Below, piece by piece: positions 1 to 8,006 of a stretch of DNA of 64,000 nucleotides. The notes beneath the pieces were generated by a model. The model ran no database searches. It was not told the DNA's origin and worked only from the letters and a program-made list of their open reading frames with translations. The stretch is from positions 1-64,000 of the forward strand of contig NZ_AKJK01000009.1 of NCBI RefSeq assembly GCF_000282375.1, read 5' to 3'. This DNA is from Pseudomonas sp. GM50. Lineage in GTDB: Bacteria; Pseudomonadota; Gammaproteobacteria; Pseudomonadales; Pseudomonadaceae. Numbering within the stretch: position 1 is the stretch's first letter; each line of letters starts with the position of its first letter. Made by a program: the position numbers and the translations under genes.

Positions 1-2
1 CC

Positions 3-419
3 CCCTGCCGTATCGGCTCGGTACGGGTGCCGGAGTTGTTCAGTCTGGAAAGCTACCCGAACGTGCATCACCTGGTGAGCAGCGTTACCGGCGAGCTGGC
101 GGATGACAAGGATGCGCTGGATCTGATCGCCGGCAGCTTCCCTGGCGGCTCGATTACCGGCGCGCCAAAGATTAGGGCCATGCAGATCATCGATGAGCTG
201 GAACCGACCCGTCGTGGGTTGTATTGCGGTTCATTGCTGTACCTGGACGTGCGCGGCGAGATGGACAGCTCCATCGCCATTCGCAGTTTGCTGGTCAAGG
301 ATGGGCAGGTGTGCTGCTGGGGTGGTGGTGGAATCGTCGCGGACTCGGACTGGCAGGCGGAATATCAGGAATCGATTACCAAGGTGAAGGTGTTGCTCGA
401 CACTTTGCGGGGCCTTTAA
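3..419 (+). CDS. pabB: Aminodeoxychorismate synthase component I, C-terminal part (partial)
   Basis: The window opens inside this gene; the frame is open from base 3 and 138 codons remain before the stop. PabB aminates chorismate to 4-amino-4-deoxychorismate for folate synthesis. The visible part is the end of the chorismate-binding domain: a CRIGSVRVPELFSLESYPNVH-type stretch, the SVTGEL segment, the conserved GSITGAPKIRAMQIIDELEP block and the closing GGGGIVADSDWQAEYQE block. These are shared with TrpE and isochorismate synthases. The residue pattern (GAPK, and the neighbours thrH and cysH in the order usual for Pseudomonas) favours PabB over TrpE. A REP pair follows the stop. Confidence 0.88.
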   Translation, partial: PCRIGSVRVPELFSLESYPNVHHLVSSVTGELADDKDALDLIAGSFPGGSITGAPKIRAMQIIDELEPTRRGLYCGSLLYLDVRGEMDSSIAIRSLLVKDGQVCCWGGGGIVADSDWQAEYQESITKVKVLLDTLRGL

Positions 420-422
420 AAG

Positions 423-500
423 CTTCGCGGGCAAGCCTCGCTCCTACAGGATTTGTGCCGTTCGCCGGAAATCCTGTAGGAGCGAGGCTTGCCCGCGAAG
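423..500. repeat. REP pair, class A (CTTCGCGGGCAAGCCTCGCT type)
   Basis: Two inverted copies of a roughly 30-bp motif (CGCGGGCAAGCCTCGCTCCT on one arm, its complement on the other) flank a short unconserved centre. The same arms recur at 22926, 43237, 47291, 51441 and 59828. It sits between the convergent genes pabB and thrH. Confidence 0.9.
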
Positions 501-516
501 GCGTCCTCGAAAACGA

Positions 517-1134
517 TTACAAACTCAACGCCCGATTCGAAGCCTTGATGAATTCCTGCTTCAACTGCGCAAAGCTGTGCACCGCCGGGAACTGTGGAAA
601 CTCGCGAATCACATTGTCCGGCGCATGGAACAGAATCCCGGCATCCGCCTCGCCCAGCATCGTCGTGTCGTTATAGGAATCGCCCGCCGCGATCACCCGG
701 TAATAGAGGCTCTTGAACGCCAACACCGACTGCCGCTTGGGATCTTTCTGACGCAACTGATAGCCCGTGACCCGACCGGCATCGTCGGTAATCAGACGAT
801 GGCAAAGCAAGGTCGGGAAGCCCAGCTGACGCATCAGTGGCTGGGAGAATTCGTAAAAAGTGTCCGACAGAATCACCACCTGAAAGCGCTCACGCAGCCA
901 GTCGACGAACTCACTGGCGCCGTCCAGAGGCTTGAGCGTGGCGATCACTTCCTGGATGTCGGAAAGCTTCAGGCCGTGCTCGTCGAGAATCCGCAGGCGC
1001 TGCTTCATCAACACGTCATAGTCGGGAATGTCCCGAGTGGTGGCCCTGAGGGAGTCGATCCCGGTTTTTTCGGCAAAGGCGATCCAGATTTCCGGGACCA
1101 GCACACCTTCAAGATCCAGACAGGCAATTTCCAC
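517..1134 (-). CDS. thrH: Bifunctional phosphoserine phosphatase / homoserine phosphotransferase
   Basis: 205-residue HAD-superfamily enzyme, full length for ThrH. Motif I is the characteristic DLEGV (D7 nucleophile, E9), motif II is S90-D91 in VVILSDTF, K133 fits motif III, and GDSYND (D152, D156) is motif IV. In P. aeruginosa ThrH dephosphorylates phosphoserine and can move the phosphate to homoserine, so it touches serine and threonine synthesis. It is divergent from cysH, with about 170 bp between them, and converges on pabB. The DLEGV signature separates ThrH from ordinary SerB. Confidence 0.93.
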   Translation of the reverse strand: MEIACLDLEGVLVPEIWIAFAEKTGIDSLRATTRDIPDYDVLMKQRLRILDEHGLKLSDIQEVIATLKPLDGASEFVDWLRERFQVVILSDTFYEFSQPLMRQLGFPTLLCHRLITDDAGRVTGYQLRQKDPKRQSVLAFKSLYYRVIAAGDSYNDTTMLGEADAGILFHAPDNVIREFPQFPAVHSFAQLKQEFIKASNRALSL

Positions 1135-1308
1135 AAGACACTCCCATTTTGTACTGTTTATTGAGTCGAGCGATCAAAAGGACTGCCGAACTCTAGCGAC
1201 TCGCCCTCCTCTGTGCAACGCAGAGGGCGCACCAGCCGCCGCAGGATTTTGTTACCATCAGGCACATATAGAGCGCCCAGCGCCACCGACCTGTAGGAAG
1301 CCGCCCTG

Positions 1309-2049
1309 ATGAGCCCATCGTTCGATGTCGTGGAACTCGCCACGACCTATGCCAACAAATCCGCCCAGGACATCCTGAAACTCGCGTTCGCCGAGTTCGG
1401 CGATGACCTGTGGATATCTTTCAGCGGCGCCGAGGATGTGGTGCTGGTGGACATGGCCTGGAAGCTGAACAAAAACGTCAAAGTGTTCAGTCTCGACACC
1501 GGCCGCTTGCACCCCGAGACCTACCGCTTTATCGAACAGGTGCGCGAGCACTACAAGATCGATATCGAAATCGTGTCGCCGGACTACACCAAGCTCGAAC
1601 CTTTCGTGAAGGAAAAGGGCCTGTTCAGTTTCTACAAGGACGGTCATGGCGAATGCTGCGGCATCCGCAAGATCGAGCCGTTGCGTCGCAAGCTCTCGGG
1701 CGTGACCGCCTGGGCCACCGGCCAGCGTCGGGACCAGAGCCCGGGTACCCGTAGCGCGGTCGCGGTGCTGGAAATCGATACCGCGTTCTCCACCCCGGAA
1801 CGCACCCTGTACAAATTCAATCCGCTGGCGCAAATGACCAGCGAAGAGATCTGGGGCTACATCCGCATGCTGGAGCTGCCGTACAACAGCCTGCATGAGC
1901 GCGGCTTCATCAGCATCGGCTGCGAGCCTTGCACCCGTCCGGTGTTGCCGAACCAGCATGAGCGCGAAGGTCGTTGGTGGTGGGAAGAAGCTACGCAGAA
2001 AGAATGCGGGCTGCATGCGGGCAATATCATCAGCAAATCCAAGGCGTAA
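1309..2049 (+). CDS. cysH: Assimilatory adenylylsulfate (APS) reductase
   Basis: 246 residues, PAPS-reductase fold, with an [12 protein letters not shown] phosphate-binding loop near residue 39. The iron-sulfur cysteines C116-C117 and C205/C208 mark the [4Fe-4S] APS-reductase subtype rather than the cluster-free PAPS enzyme of enterics. The catalytic cysteine is C233 in ECGLHAG near the C-terminus. The enzyme reduces APS to sulfite with thioredoxin during sulfate assimilation. Cysteine spacing matches what I recall of the P. aeruginosa enzyme. The start ATG lies just after GTAGGAAGCC. A REP pair and a long hairpin follow. Confidence 0.93.
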   Translation: MSPSFDVVELATTYANKSAQDILKLAFAEFGDDLWISFSGAEDVVLVDMAWKLNKNVKVFSLDTGRLHPETYRFIEQVREHYKIDIEIVSPDYTKLEPFVKEKGLFSFYKDGHGECCGIRKIEPLRRKLSGVTAWATGQRRDQSPGTRSAVAVLEIDTAFSTPERTLYKFNPLAQMTSEEIWGYIRMLELPYNSLHERGFISIGCEPCTRPVLPNQHEREGRWWWEEATQKECGLHAGNIISKSKA

Positions 2050-2072
2050 TCCCCGCCCTATGCAATCCTCCT

Positions 2073-2161
2073 TGTGGGAGCGAGCCTGCTCGCGATAGCG
2101 ATGGACCCGATAATTCAATGTTGAATATCAGTCCGTCATCGCGAGCAGGCTCGCTCCCACA
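2073..2161. repeat. REP pair, class B (TGTGGGAGCGAGCCTGCTCG type)
   Basis: Inverted arms TGTGGGAGCGAGCCTGCTCG and complement, separated by about 40 bp. Related pairs are at 4953, 33479, 33778, 38123 and, degraded, 54973. It follows cysH directly. Confidence 0.9.
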
Positions 2162-2178
2162 GGTCAGTGCTTCACCTC

Positions 2179-2230
2179 AAAACGTGTACACATAAATGTC
2201 ACCATCGGTGCCATTTATGTGTGCACTTTT
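2179..2230. other. Long near-perfect hairpin downstream of cysH
   Basis: GTGTACACATAAATG (2184-2198) pairs with CATTTATGTGTGCAC (2212-2226) with one T/G wobble. An inner CACC/GGTG stem closes an ATC loop. The outer AAAA and TTTT runs (2179-2182, 2227-2230) extend it with one bulged base. U-rich ends on both sides make it terminator-like in both directions. It is unlike the REP families, and no second copy is seen in the window. Confidence 0.6.
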
Positions 2231-2411
2231 AGTTTCAGCGCCCCCAAAAGTTACATTCCCCTGTTCTGACGTTCTCAGTCGATCATTCCCACAAAACCCC
2301 GCCGAAAATAAATACCTGTTCAATCGGTCAATTTATAGTGCCAACTTTTCAACTACTTAGTTTCAATCAATAACAAAACGAAATTATCCAAGTAATTCAT
2401 AGATCAATGAC

Positions 2412-2427
2412 TGGCACAGATATGGCT
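2412..2427 (+). promoter_or_regulatory. Sigma-54-like -24/-12 element
   Basis: TGGCACAGATATGGCT keeps the invariant GG and GC at the required 10-bp gap and differs from TGGCAC-N5-TTGC(A/T) mainly at one -12 flank base. It is on the strand of the NCS1 permease, 17 bp before the TTGTATACAA palindrome. Nitrogen control of an allantoin-uptake gene would make sense, but this rests on one motif match. Confidence 0.4.
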
Positions 2428-2443
2428 TAAGTGAATACATGTT

Positions 2444-2453
2444 TTGTATACAA
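2444..2453. promoter_or_regulatory. Putative repressor operator TTGTATACAA
   Basis: Perfect 10-bp palindrome, identical to sites at 49243 and 52331 and one base from the site at 52136. All lie upstream of purine or allantoin genes. The form fits operators of GntR/FadR-type regulators; the regulator itself is not visible in the window. Confidence 0.6.
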
Positions 2454-2622
2454 TAAATACTAAAACATACACACACTTTAGATCCGCAAGCCTGAAGCGC
2501 CCTATCCCGTACAGGCTGCAGATGCCCCGTAACCAATGATGCTCTTCCGCCCGCGACGAAGATTTGTCGAGCCCACGCTCATGCACAGTCATCGCGGCCA
2601 CGAGCTTCTGGAGCCTGCCGGA

Positions 2623-4164
2623 ATGCGTACTAGCCTGCCCAATAACAACATCGCGCTGGATCTGCCCTCTTCACTTTCCACGTCCGTCATTCACGATCAA
2701 ACACTTCAACCACCCGTGGTACTCAGCCCCCGTCTGCACAACAAGGACTTGGCGCCGACCAAGGCTGAAGGCCGGCGTTGGGGTCGTTACAGTATCTTTG
2801 CGTTGTGGACGAATGACGTGCACAACATTGCCAACTACTCCTTCGCCATTGGCCTGTATGCACTAGGCTTGGGCGGCTGGCAGATTCTGCTGTCCCTGGG
2901 AATCGGCGCGGCACTGGTGTATGGCTTCATGAACCTTTCCGGTTACATGGGCCAGAAAACCGGTGTGCCGTTTCCGGTGATCAGCCGGATCAGTTTCGGC
3001 ATCCATGGGGCGCAAATTCCTGCATTGATTCGCGCCGTTATCGCCATTGCCTGGTTCGGGATTCAGACGTACCTGGCGTCAGTGGTCTTTCGTGTATTAC
3101 TGACGGCGGTGCACCCCGGCTTCGCCGATTACGACCACGACTCGATCCTCGGGCTGTCAAGCCTGGGTTGGGTGTGTTTCGTGGCGATCTGGTTCGTGCA
3201 GTTGGCGATCCTGGCCTATGGCATGGAGATGGTGCGACGCTACGAGGCGTTTGCCGGCCCGGTGATTTTGCTGACCGTCGCCGCGCTTGCCGGGTGGATG
3301 TATTTCCAGGCCAACGCAACCATCGCCTGGTCGATTCGCGAGCCGCTTAGCGGTGGCGAGATGTGGCGCAATATCTTTGCCGGCGGCGCATTGTGGCTGT
3401 CGATCTACGGCACGCTGATCCTGAATTTCTGTGACTTCGCCCGCTCTTCGCCCTGCCGCAAGACCATCCGGGTCGGTAACTTCTGGGGCCTGCCCGTCAA
3501 CATTCTGGTATTCGCCGGGATCACGGTCCTACTGTGCGGTGCGCAATTTCAGATCAATGGCCGGATCATCGAAAGCCCGACGGAGATCATCGCGTCGATT
3601 CCCAACACCTTCTTTCTGGTACTCGGTTGCCTGGCGTTCCTGATTGTCACCGTGGCGGTGAACATCATGGCCAACTTCGTGGCCCCGGCCTTCGTATTGA
3701 GTAATCTGGCGCCCAAGTACCTGACCTTCCGCCGCGCCGGGCTGATCAGTGCGACGATTGCGGTGCTGATCCTGCCGTGGAACCTCTACAACAGCCCGCT
3801 GGTGATCGTCTATTTCCTGTCCGGCCTCGGCGCCCTGCTCGGCCCGTTGTACGGGGTGATCATGGTCGACTACTGGCAGGTACGAAAAGGCCGGATCAAC
3901 GTGCCACAGTTGTACAGCGAAGATCCCAATGGCGATTATTACTACAGCCATGGGGTCAATTTGCGGGCCGTGGCGGCGTTCATTCCGGCAGCCTTGATCG
4001 CCATTGTCCTGGCCCTGGTGCCAGGTTTCGACAGCATTTCACCGTTCTCCTGGCTGATTGGCGCTGCGATTGCAGGGATGCTCTACCTGATCATCGCCAA
4101 ACGGCAGCCTTACTACGCAGATGTCAGCGGTGAAGCCATCGCGGTCGATAACGTCAGCCATTGA
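2623..4164 (+). CDS. NCS1-family nucleobase/allantoin permease
   Basis: 513 residues from the chosen ATG (GGAG about 9 bases upstream), close to the usual ~490-residue NCS1 length; an ATG at 2536 would add 29 residues. After a hydrophilic N-terminus of roughly 60 residues come about 12 hydrophobic segments. The family signature is WTNDVHNIANYSFAIGLY, and NFCDFARSSPC and the G-rich GALLGPLYGVIMVDYW also fit cytosine/hydantoin/allantoin permeases. It imports the compound with a cation at the inner membrane. The racemase gene follows by 59 bp and is probably cotranscribed, so a hydantoin such as allantoin is the likely substrate. The upstream palindrome is shared with the urate genes at 49-52 kb. 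Confidence 0.82.
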   Translation: MRTSLPNNNIALDLPSSLSTSVIHDQTLQPPVVLSPRLHNKDLAPTKAEGRRWGRYSIFALWTNDVHNIANYSFAIGLYALGLGGWQILLSLGIGAALVYGFMNLSGYMGQKTGVPFPVISRISFGIHGAQIPALIRAVIAIAWFGIQTYLASVVFRVLLTAVHPGFADYDHDSILGLSSLGWVCFVAIWFVQLAILAYGMEMVRRYEAFAGPVILLTVAALAGWMYFQANATIAWSIREPLSGGEMWRNIFAGGALWLSIYGTLILNFCDFARSSPCRKTIRVGNFWGLPVNILVFAGITVLLCGAQFQINGRIIESPTEIIASIPNTFFLVLGCLAFLIVTVAVNIMANFVAPAFVLSNLAPKYLTFRRAGLISATIAVLILPWNLYNSPLVIVYFLSGLGALLGPLYGVIMVDYWQVRKGRINVPQLYSEDPNGDYYYSHGVNLRAVAAFIPAALIAIVLALVPGFDSISPFSWLIGAAIAGMLYLIIAKRQPYYADVSGEAIAVDNVSH

Positions 4165-4223
4165 TCCCCGGGCGGTCCGGCAACATCGGGCCGCAGAACC
4201 ACCTCGCTATAAAAGGACCTCCC

Positions 4224-4952
4224 ATGCGAATTCTCGTGGTCAACGTCAACACTACCGAATCCATTACCCAGGCCATTGCCCGCCAGGCCCAGTCCGTAGC
4301 CTCGCCCGGCACGGAAATCATTGGCCTGACCCCGCATTTTGGTGCCGACTCCATCGAAGGCAATTTCGAAAGTTATCTGGCTGCTATTGCGGTGATGGAT
4401 CGGGTCATGTCCTACGATCAGCCCTTCGATGCGGTTATCCAGGCCGGTTATGGCGAGCACGGCCGCGAAGGTTTGCAGGAGTTGCTCAACGTGCCGGTAG
4501 TGGACATCACCGATGCTGGCGCCAGCACCGCGATGTTCCTCGGGCATGCCTACTCGGTGGTCACCACCCTGGACCGCACCGTGCCGCTGATCGAGGATCG
4601 CCTCAAACTGTCCGGCCTCTGGGACCGTTGTGCATCGGTGCGGGCCAGTGGTTTGGCGGTATTGGAACTGGAATCCGATCCAGAGCGTGCGCTGGAGGCA
4701 ATTGTTCGGCAGGCGGAACTGGCGGTGAGTGAAGACAAGGCCGAGGTGATCTGCCTGGGATGCGGCGGCATGGCGGGGCTGGATGAGCAGATTCGTCGGC
4801 GCACCGGCGTGCCCGTGGTGGATGGCGTGACAGCGGCGGTGACCATTGCCGAATCGCTGGTGCGGTTGGGGTTGTCGACGTCGAAAGTGCGGACGTATGC
4901 GACGCCTCGGCCGAAGACCATTATTGGTTGGCCGGGGCGGTTTGGCAGGTAG
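4224..4952 (+). CDS. Asp/Glu/hydantoin racemase family; probable allantoin racemase
   Basis: 242 residues from an ATG preceded by AAAGGACC. The family interconverts enantiomers of hydantoins with two opposing cysteines. The second is present (C180 in CLGCGGMAGL), but the first, normally in an ACFGD motif, is glycine here (G75 in DAVIQAGYGEHG). The DVT/DITDAGAS stretch and the closing RTYATPRPKTI are also visible. Next to an allantoin-type permease it may supply the enantiomer used by the PuuE allantoinase encoded 48 kb away (inference). The missing cysteine could mark a subfamily with different chemistry. Confidence 0.72.
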   Translation: MRILVVNVNTTESITQAIARQAQSVASPGTEIIGLTPHFGADSIEGNFESYLAAIAVMDRVMSYDQPFDAVIQAGYGEHGREGLQELLNVPVVDITDAGASTAMFLGHAYSVVTTLDRTVPLIEDRLKLSGLWDRCASVRASGLAVLELESDPERALEAIVRQAELAVSEDKAEVICLGCGGMAGLDEQIRRRTGVPVVDGVTAAVTIAESLVRLGLSTSKVRTYATPRPKTIIGWPGRFGR

Positions 4953-5058
4953 ACCGCGTTATCGTTCATCGCGAGCAGGCTCGCTCCCACATGGGGTCTG
5001 TGGTGTTCATAAATCCCCTGTGGGAGCGAGCCTGCTCGCGATGAACGATGACGCGGTC
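4953..5058. repeat. REP pair, class B, extended arms
   Basis: Inverted arms reach beyond the usual core: GACCGCGTTATCGTTCATCG on the left mirrors the right arm with one or two changes. The centre is about 35 bp. It lies between the convergent racemase and LysR genes. Confidence 0.9.
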
Positions 5059-5069
5059 TTAAGCCTGGT

Positions 5070-5993
5070 TCAAAGAGCACTAAACCGTGTCCCCAACCCC
5101 TGCTCCGCAAACTGCTCAATGATGAAATCGACAAACGCCCGGGTCTTGCCCGGCAGCAGTTTGTGTTCGGCGTAATAGATGGAGATGTTGCCGTCGTCGA
5201 CGTACCAGTCGGGCAACACTCGCTGCAACGTCCCCGCATCCAGATAGCCCACGGCAAACGGCATGCTCACCAACGCAATGCCCAACCCCTGAGCCGCCGT
5301 GGCGCAGGCGGCTTCCGAATCGCTCATGGTCATCCGCGCCTTGAGCGTTAGCGGGCTGTGTTGCCGAGTGCGACTGGTCAACTGCCAGGAACGCACGCGC
5401 CCCGTCTGCGGTGAGCGTATCAAGATGCCATCGTGGTTTTTGAGGTCGTCAGGCTCGACGATCGTCTCGTGCCCCGCGAGGTACTCGGCTGAAGCCACCA
5501 ACACCCGATGGGCGGGCGTCAGCTTTCGCGCCACCACCCCTTGGGGCAGTTCGAATCCGCCACCAATCGCCGCATCGAAACCCTGGCCGATCAGGTCGAC
5601 CTGGCGGTTATCGAAATGCCAGTCCGGGTTGATCGCTGGAAAGCGCTGCAGAAACTCGCCCAGCAACGGCACGATGTACAAACGTCCGAACACCGTCCCC
5701 ATACTGACCTTGAGCGTGCCTGCCGGACGTCCTTCGGCGCTGGCCAGGTTGGCCACGGCATTCTGGATCGTGTGCAGGCTGGCACTGACTTCGCCGAGAA
5801 ACAGCTGGCCGGCCTCAGTCAGTGTCAGGCTACGCGTGCTGCGCTGGAACAGCCGTACACCCAGTCGCGCCTCCAGTTTGGCAACGCTCTTACCCACCGC
5901 CGCCGGCGTCAGGCTCAAGCGCCGCGCAGCTTCGGCGAAGCTGCCAACCTCGGCGCTACGCACAAAGCATTCGATACTGCTGAAGGTTTCCAT
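5070..5993 (-). CDS. LysR-family transcriptional regulator
   Basis: 307 residues from METFSSIECF; a GTG three codons upstream is the alternative start. The N-terminal winged helix-turn-helix spans about residues 1-60 (GSFAEAARRLSLTPAAVGKS, then LEARLGVRLFQRSTRSLTLT). A periplasmic-binding-like effector domain fills the rest. It diverges from the dehydrogenase at 6118 with about 125 bp between, the usual arrangement for a LysR regulator and its target. The sequence belongs to the CrgA-like group, which often controls adjacent oxidoreductases. The inducer is not predictable. Confidence 0.88.
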   Translation of the reverse strand: METFSSIECFVRSAEVGSFAEAARRLSLTPAAVGKSVAKLEARLGVRLFQRSTRSLTLTEAGQLFLGEVSASLHTIQNAVANLASAEGRPAGTLKVSMGTVFGRLYIVPLLGEFLQRFPAINPDWHFDNRQVDLIGQGFDAAIGGGFELPQGVVARKLTPAHRVLVASAEYLAGHETIVEPDDLKNHDGILIRSPQTGRVRSWQLTSRTRQHSPLTLKARMTMSDSEAACATAAQGLGIALVSMPFAVGYLDAGTLQRVLPDWYVDDGNISIYYAEHKLLPGKTRAFVDFIIEQFAEQGLGTRFSAL

Positions 5994-6004
5994 AAGCGCC
6001 ACTA

Positions 6005-6019
6005 TAAACTTTTGGTTTA
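6005..6019. promoter_or_regulatory. Candidate LysR box between divergent genes
   Basis: TAAAC-TTTTG-GTTTA is a 5+5+5 dyad with the T-N(11)-A layout of LysR sites. It sits next to the regulator's start and upstream of the dehydrogenase, and is flanked by a wider CTATA/TATAG pair. Confidence 0.45.
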
Positions 6020-6117
6020 CACAGACTATAGCAATGACGGTCTACCCGGAGCGTATTGCGAGGCCGATACTCGACTCCAACAACAAGGCAGCCCGCCTTG
6101 AATTTCTGGAGATCGAC

Positions 6118-6864
6118 ATGACCACTCAACACCTCAGCGGTAAAGTAGCTCTGATTCAAGGCGGTTCACGCGGCATCGGTGCTGCCATCGTCAAACGCCT
6201 GGCCGCCGAAGGCGCTACCGTCGCCTTCACTTACGTCAGCTCCACCGCCAAAGCCGAAGAGCTGCAAAACAGCATCACCAGCGCCGGTGGCAAAGCCCTG
6301 GCCATCAAGGCCGACAGCGCCGATGCCGTCGCCATTCGTAATGCCGTTAATGCCACCGTCGAAGCCTTCGGTCGCCTGGACATCCTGGTCAACAACGCAG
6401 GCGTTCTGGCCGTCGCACCGCTGGAAGACTTCAAACTCGAAGACTTCGACCAGACCCTGGCCATCAACGTACGCAGCGTGTTTATCGCCACCCAGGAAGC
6501 GGCCAAACATATGACCGAAGGCGGCCGCATCATTAACATCGGCAGCACCAATGCCGAGCGCATGCCCTTCGCTGGTGGTGGCCCGTACGCCATGAGCAAA
6601 TCGGCGCTGGTCGGCCTGACCAAAGGGTTGGCTCGCGACCTCGGCCCACGGGGTATCACCATCAACAACGTGCAACCAGGCCCGGTCGATACTGACATGA
6701 ACCCCGCCAGTGGCGACTTTGCTGAAAGCCTGATCCCGCTGATGGCCGTGGGTCGTTACGGAAGAGTGGAAGAAATCGCCAGCTTCGTCGCTTATCTTGT
6801 TGGTCCCGAAGCCGGCTACATCACCGGTGCCAGCCTGACCATCGACGGTGGTTTCGGCGCCTGA
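6118..6864 (+). CDS. SDR-family NAD(P)-dependent oxidoreductase
   Basis: 248 residues, classical short-chain dehydrogenase. The cofactor glycine motif is GGSRGIG (15-21), structural NNAG is at 92-95, and the catalytic set is S143, Y157 and K161 (YAMSK). The C-terminal GASLTIDGGFGA is typical. It resembles 3-oxoacyl-ACP-reductase-like enzymes, but the substrate cannot be read from sequence. The start ATG follows CTGGAGATCGAC. The divergent LysR regulator is its likely controller; no cotranscribed gene follows, only a REP pair. Confidence 0.88.
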   Translation: MTTQHLSGKVALIQGGSRGIGAAIVKRLAAEGATVAFTYVSSTAKAEELQNSITSAGGKALAIKADSADAVAIRNAVNATVEAFGRLDILVNNAGVLAVAPLEDFKLEDFDQTLAINVRSVFIATQEAAKHMTEGGRIINIGSTNAERMPFAGGGPYAMSKSALVGLTKGLARDLGPRGITINNVQPGPVDTDMNPASGDFAESLIPLMAVGRYGRVEEIASFVAYLVGPEAGYITGASLTIDGGFGA

Positions 6865-6890
6865 TGCAGGTCACTGTGGAAGTGGGTTTA

Positions 6891-7021
6891 TGTGGCGAGG
6901 GGGCTTGCCCCCGTCCGACTGCGAAGCAGTCGTAAAACAGGTAACCGCGTTCTAATTCAAGACCGCTGTGACTGGTTTCAGGGGTGCTTCGCGCCCCAAC
7001 GGGGGCAAGCCCCTCGCCACA
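6891..7021. repeat. REP pair, class C (TGTGGCGAGGGGGCTTGCCC type)
   Basis: Outer arms TGTGGCGAGGGGGCTTGCCC and complement about 130 bp apart, with an inner pair of smaller complementary stretches around CGAAGCAGTCG and GCTTCGC. Sister copies are at 28742, 34783 and 56958. Confidence 0.88.
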
Positions 7022-7047
7022 TTAGCCCGCGCCCACATTTACCGGTG

Positions 7048-7743
7048 TTAAGCCCACTCAAGTGCCGGCAGGCCACATGCGCTGGGCTTGAACGCCTTCA
7101 ACGTACGAAGAATGCCATCGGCGTGTGCGTACTTTTCGTCGGCCATCGCCGCATCCGGGATCGCAATCGCCGTCATCCCCGCCGCTTTCGCTGCGGTGAC
7201 GCCAAACGGTGAATCCTCGAACACCAGGCAATCCTCAGGCGCGACACCCAGGCGCCGCGCCGCCGTCAGGAAGATATCCGGCGCCGGTTTGGCCGCGCCC
7301 ACTTCCGGGTCATCCGCGGTGACGATGAAGTCGAACAGCGCAAACCAGTCGCGGTGCAAGGTGGTTTTCTGGCCGAACGACTGACGTGAAGAACTGGTGC
7401 CCACCGCAATAGGAATGTTGTTGGCCTTCAAGTGCCGAACCAGCTCCTCTGCGCCAGGCATCGCCAGCGCCGTCGGAAAACGCTCGCGCATCAGCGGTTC
7501 GCGGATCACCAGAAACTCTTCGGCTGTAATTGGCAGGTCCAGCGCCTCGACCACATAGCGCGCCAGATCACCCGCGCCACGACCGATGATGTTCTGTTTG
7601 ACGCTCCAGTCGAAGGTCCGGCCATAGCGCCCGGCAATGATGGACGTGACCTCGGTGTAAATGCCCTCGGTGTCCAGCAACAAGCCGTCCATATCGAAAA
7701 TCACGGCCTTGATCGGGCCGAACTCATCCAAGGGTGCATTCAT
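7048..7743 (-). CDS. HAD-superfamily phosphatase, beta-phosphoglucomutase-like
   Basis: 231 residues, full length. Motif I is DMDGLLLDTEG (D17 and D19). A helical cap follows, then motif II in GTSSSRQSF and the closing FEDSPFGVTAAKAAGM with acidic motif IV and the AAKAAGM loop of the GPP/phosphoglucomutase group. It is likely a cytosolic phosphatase for small phosphorylated metabolites such as sugar phosphates. It stands alone between a REP pair and the divergent Rhs gene; nothing nearby fixes the substrate. Confidence 0.85.
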   Translation of the reverse strand: MNAPLDEFGPIKAVIFDMDGLLLDTEGIYTEVTSIIAGRYGRTFDWSVKQNIIGRGAGDLARYVVEALDLPITAEEFLVIREPLMRERFPTALAMPGAEELVRHLKANNIPIAVGTSSSRQSFGQKTTLHRDWFALFDFIVTADDPEVGAAKPAPDIFLTAARRLGVAPEDCLVFEDSPFGVTAAKAAGMTAIAIPDAAMADEKYAHADGILRTLKAFKPSACGLPALEWA

Positions 7744-8006
7744 CGCATCTGATCCGTTTTCTCATGACATCCCAGGAGCGGCTCAGGCACGACCGGGTCC
7801 GTGATGGATTAAAGGGTTCAGCAGCATAGCGAGCGCGGTTGGCAGAGAGCAACGGGCAATGCCTGGCGGATACAAAAAACTGTGTCGGGACGCCCGCGAT
7901 CATTTAGCGATTTCCCCTACACCAAACACCTCCTTTCCCGACTTCTTTCCTCGTTGATCCCCCGCAAAGTCTTGCGCTCCAGATTAATCAGCGCGAGGGA
8001 CTGCGA
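7744..8006. other. Intergenic region before the Rhs gene
   Basis: About 260 bp between divergent genes. No convincing small gene, repeat or terminator is seen. The GAGGGA at 7994-7999 is a fair ribosome-binding site for the ATG at 8007. Confidence 0.5.

Larger units (their letters stand above)
2231..2622. other. A+T-rich intergenic control region before the NCS1 permease
   Basis: About 390 bp without a supported gene and clearly richer in A+T than its surroundings. It contains the sigma-54-like element at 2412 and the TTGTATACAA palindrome at 2444. An upstream in-frame ATG at 2536 has no good ribosome-binding site; I prefer the start at 2623. Confidence 0.6.

Noticed and set aside
1258..2118. 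286-codon minus-strand frame opposite cysH
   Set aside because: cysH has all its conserved cysteines on the plus strand; the antisense product is Arg/His/Ala-rich shadow sequence.
2536..2622. Upstream start of the NCS1 permease
   Set aside because: The extra 29 residues are basic and unlike the family, and there is no ribosome-binding site before the ATG at 2536.
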